In this document: positions 6,371-7,707 of the stretch, in pieces
Layout of the letters: every line of letters begins with the position of its first letter
How positions within the stretch are numbered: position 1 is the first letter of the stretch
Assembly (NCBI GenBank): GCA_017853915.1
Contig: JAFMIS010000117.1
Location: forward strand, 1 to 7,707
From: a bacterium
GTDB taxonomy: Bacteria; Bdellovibrionota_C; UBA2361; OMII01
DNA: 7,707 nt
Reading direction: 5' to 3'
Made by a program: the position numbers and the translations under genes
Notes under the pieces: model-generated
The model's database searches: none
The model's input: the letters and a program-made list of their open reading frames with translations, nothing else
What the model was told of the DNA's origin: nothing

Positions 6371-6913
6371 ATGAAAATCATCATCAGCACTCTTGCCCTC
6401 GTATTGGTTCTCTCATCCCCAGCCTTCGCGTCCCCACGCTACACAGCCGCAAAACGACAAGCTGAAAAGGTAAAGCAGGACGAAAAGGAGCTCTCACGCA
6501 GGGTCAAAAAACTCACAGCCGCGGAGCGAGAAAGGCTGAAAACATCCGTGCGCGGCACCGATTCAGATAGCGATGGAGTTTCTGACGTTGTTGAAGGCGG
6601 ACTCGGTAGCAGTCGTTGCAACACGGACTCGGACAATGACGGCCTCGATGATTCACAGGATCCAGATGAGGATAATGGCGATAGCGACGGAGATGGATTC
6701 GGAGACGCTACTGAGGTAAGCGCAAAGGGCAAGATTACGGCCTATGTGGATCCGAATGTAACGGTTAAGGAGAAGACCTTCCGCCTGACTGACTCAACTG
6801 TTTTCAAGGGCTTGACCAAAGCTGACCTCAAGTCGGGATTGTGTGTCGAGATTGAGGGACACACCTCGGGTGCGGAAAACATCGCGGACAAGGTCAAAGA
6901 CGAGGACTGCTAG
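6371..6913 (+). CDS. Secreted protein with Asp-rich calcium-type repeats and DUF5666-like C-terminus
   Basis: The 180-residue product begins with a clear Sec signal peptide (MKIIISTLALVLVLSSPAFA, cleaved before SPRY). A charged, probably helical segment follows (about 25-61, rich in Lys, Glu and Arg). Next come three DxDxDGxxD motifs: DSDSDGVSD (64-72), DSDNDGLDD (86-94) and DSDGDGFGD (104-112), as in thrombospondin type 3 or EF-hand-like calcium-binding loops. The last 60 residues (GKITAY...NVTVKEKTFRLTDSTVFKG...GLCVEIEGH...ENIADKVK) have the strand pattern of DUF5666, an OB-like domain. A calcium-stabilised surface or periplasmic role is inferred; no enzyme motif is visible. ATG 6371 is chosen for its ribosome-binding site, upstream promoter and signal peptide. 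The frame is open back to a TTG at 6098, but those codons belong to the BCCP remnant and low-complexity DNA. It converges with the dioxygenase gene 63 bases away. Confidence 0.85.
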   Translation: MKIIISTLALVLVLSSPAFASPRYTAAKRQAEKVKQDEKELSRRVKKLTAAERERLKTSVRGTDSDSDGVSDVVEGGLGSSRCNTDSDNDGLDDSQDPDEDNGDSDGDGFGDATEVSAKGKITAYVDPNVTVKEKTFRLTDSTVFKGLTKADLKSGLCVEIEGHTSGAENIADKVKDEDC

Positions 6914-6976
6914 TCTGAATATTTGGCGACCCAGCGTTAGGTAGGCCTGGAACAATCCCTGCCAGTGGCGATGCCG

Positions 6977-7707
6977 CTAGCTGGTAATCTTATGCTGGCC
7001 CGTCTCGTCCCTATGCTTTGATAGGTACGGAACAAAAGGAGTTCCTCCAGTCCCCACCTGCGAGGGATTTGCAGGGTCACGCTGGGCCTGATTAGCAATG
7101 TACGAAACCGCGTACTCGAGATGCTTGCTGCGAAACTTCTCCACCCAATCCACGCATTGATTATACTGCTCCTCTAATCCGGGGCTCAGTTTGTGCGCGG
7201 CTATAAAATCACGGGTGCTGGGCCCCGCCTCAGTCGCTTCAAGGAACCAGCGATGCTGCGGAGGCATATAGGATCGCATCTCCATCAGATACGCTTTGAG
7301 AGGATCCTCCTTGTGTCCGATCCCGAGAAAACCATCTAAACTGGGGATAATCCCACTCTGCGCGCCTGTTTCTCCGCGAAAGAATTGCCCCACTCCGCCG
7401 TACTCCGCGACGCCCTCGTATATGAGCCCATTTGGAAGAGCGGGATTATTCTTCCATCCATGAATGTATGGGCGCACTCGGTGAAAGTACACGAAGGGCT
7501 CACAGTATTCGACCATGCGACACAATGACGAGTACATACCGCTCAGCGAGCAGCTCATCTCCTTAAAAGCCGCCAGCAGATCCTCAGGCTTGCCATCCAC
7601 TACCGCTCTTCTCCCGTCCGCGATCGCCTTCAGCGCGCTCGCTGCCTTGGCCTCAATATCCACGTGAACAATAACAAACCACTCCTCATCTATCCCGGCC
7701 ATGAAAT
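6977..7707 (-). CDS. Indoleamine 2,3-dioxygenase family protein, N-terminus beyond the right edge
   Basis: This heme enzyme family opens the indole ring of tryptophan, giving N-formylkynurenine. The 243 visible codons cover the C-terminal two-thirds of a roughly 400-residue protein. They contain VYFHRVRPYIHGW, NGLIYEGV, FFRGETGAQSG, MRSYMPPQHRWFLEA, FRSKHLEYAVSYI and GTGGTPFVPYL, which follow human IDO1 in order. Counting from the Met at 7702, His194 in SKHLEY matches the proximal heme ligand (human His346). Tyr72, Phe73 and Arg77 match human Phe226, Phe227 and Arg231 of the substrate pocket, so only the first position differs. The frame continues without a stop past that Met to the window edge, and the family's N-terminal domain is missing, so the true start lies outside. 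No other kynurenine-pathway gene is in view. Bacterial members are not all proven to prefer tryptophan, so the substrate is inferred. Confidence 0.93.
   Translation of the reverse strand, partial: FMAGIDEEWFVIVHVDIEAKAASALKAIADGRRAVVDGKPEDLLAAFKEMSCSLSGMYSSLCRMVEYCEPFVYFHRVRPYIHGWKNNPALPNGLIYEGVAEYGGVGQFFRGETGAQSGIIPSLDGFLGIGHKEDPLKAYLMEMRSYMPPQHRWFLEATEAGPSTRDFIAAHKLSPGLEEQYNQCVDWVEKFRSKHLEYAVSYIANQAQRDPANPSQVGTGGTPFVPYLSKHRDETGQHKITS

Noticed and set aside
6439..6732. A 97-codon Ser/Pro-rich minus-strand ORF
   Set aside because: It is a shadow of the Asp-rich repeats of the secreted protein; the Ser/Pro bias comes from the reverse complement of those codons.
6977..7702. Complete 241-residue protein starting at the Met at 7702
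   Set aside because: The frame is open to the window edge, and the family has about 170 more N-terminal residues, so this Met is internal.

Overview
The window is bacterial, gene-dense DNA of roughly 50-55% GC by eye. A lipobox-bearing lipoprotein, several Sec signal peptides and a biotin-dependent acyl-CoA carboxylase locus fit a Gram-negative heterotroph. I see nothing that fixes the phylum. No rRNA, tRNA, transposase, integrase or CRISPR array is visible.

Layout. (1) Bases 1-557, minus strand: a predicted lipoprotein of unknown function that runs off the left edge. (2) Bases 699-2905, plus strand: a compact three-gene acyl-CoA carboxylase operon. It encodes a full-length PccB-type carboxyltransferase, a small 86-residue protein that may be an accessory (epsilon-like) subunit, and a biotin carboxyl carrier protein (BCCP) whose ATG overlaps the preceding stop. 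The biotin carboxylase subunit is not in the window. A long inverted repeat and a terminator-like hairpin follow. (3) Bases 3295-6913, plus strand: three genes for exported proteins. These are a metzincin protease fused to a PKD domain and a right-handed beta-helix, a small cysteine-rich secreted protein, and a small secreted protein with three Asp-rich calcium-type repeats plus a DUF5666-like C-terminus. (4) Bases 6977-7707, minus strand: the heme-binding C-terminal two-thirds of a bacterial indoleamine 2,3-dioxygenase, cut by the right edge.

The most unusual observation is at 6092-6208. This stretch is a decayed second copy of the 3' end of the BCCP gene (the biotinyl-lysine motif to the C-terminus). 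It lies 3.3 kb downstream of the intact copy in the same orientation. The two secreted-protein genes at 3295-5973 therefore sit between an intact BCCP 3' end and its degenerate copy, as an old duplication or an insertion into the gene's 3' end could leave. The remnant also stays open in frame with the signal-peptide protein downstream, so a gene caller could report a false 271-residue fusion.

How the genes work together. The carboxylase genes should supply the carboxyltransferase and the biotin carrier of one cytoplasmic enzyme, probably propionyl-CoA carboxylase, making methylmalonyl-CoA. The exported proteins share a cell-surface or extracellular destination but no demonstrated pathway. The dioxygenase would open the indole ring of tryptophan; no other kynurenine-pathway gene is in view.
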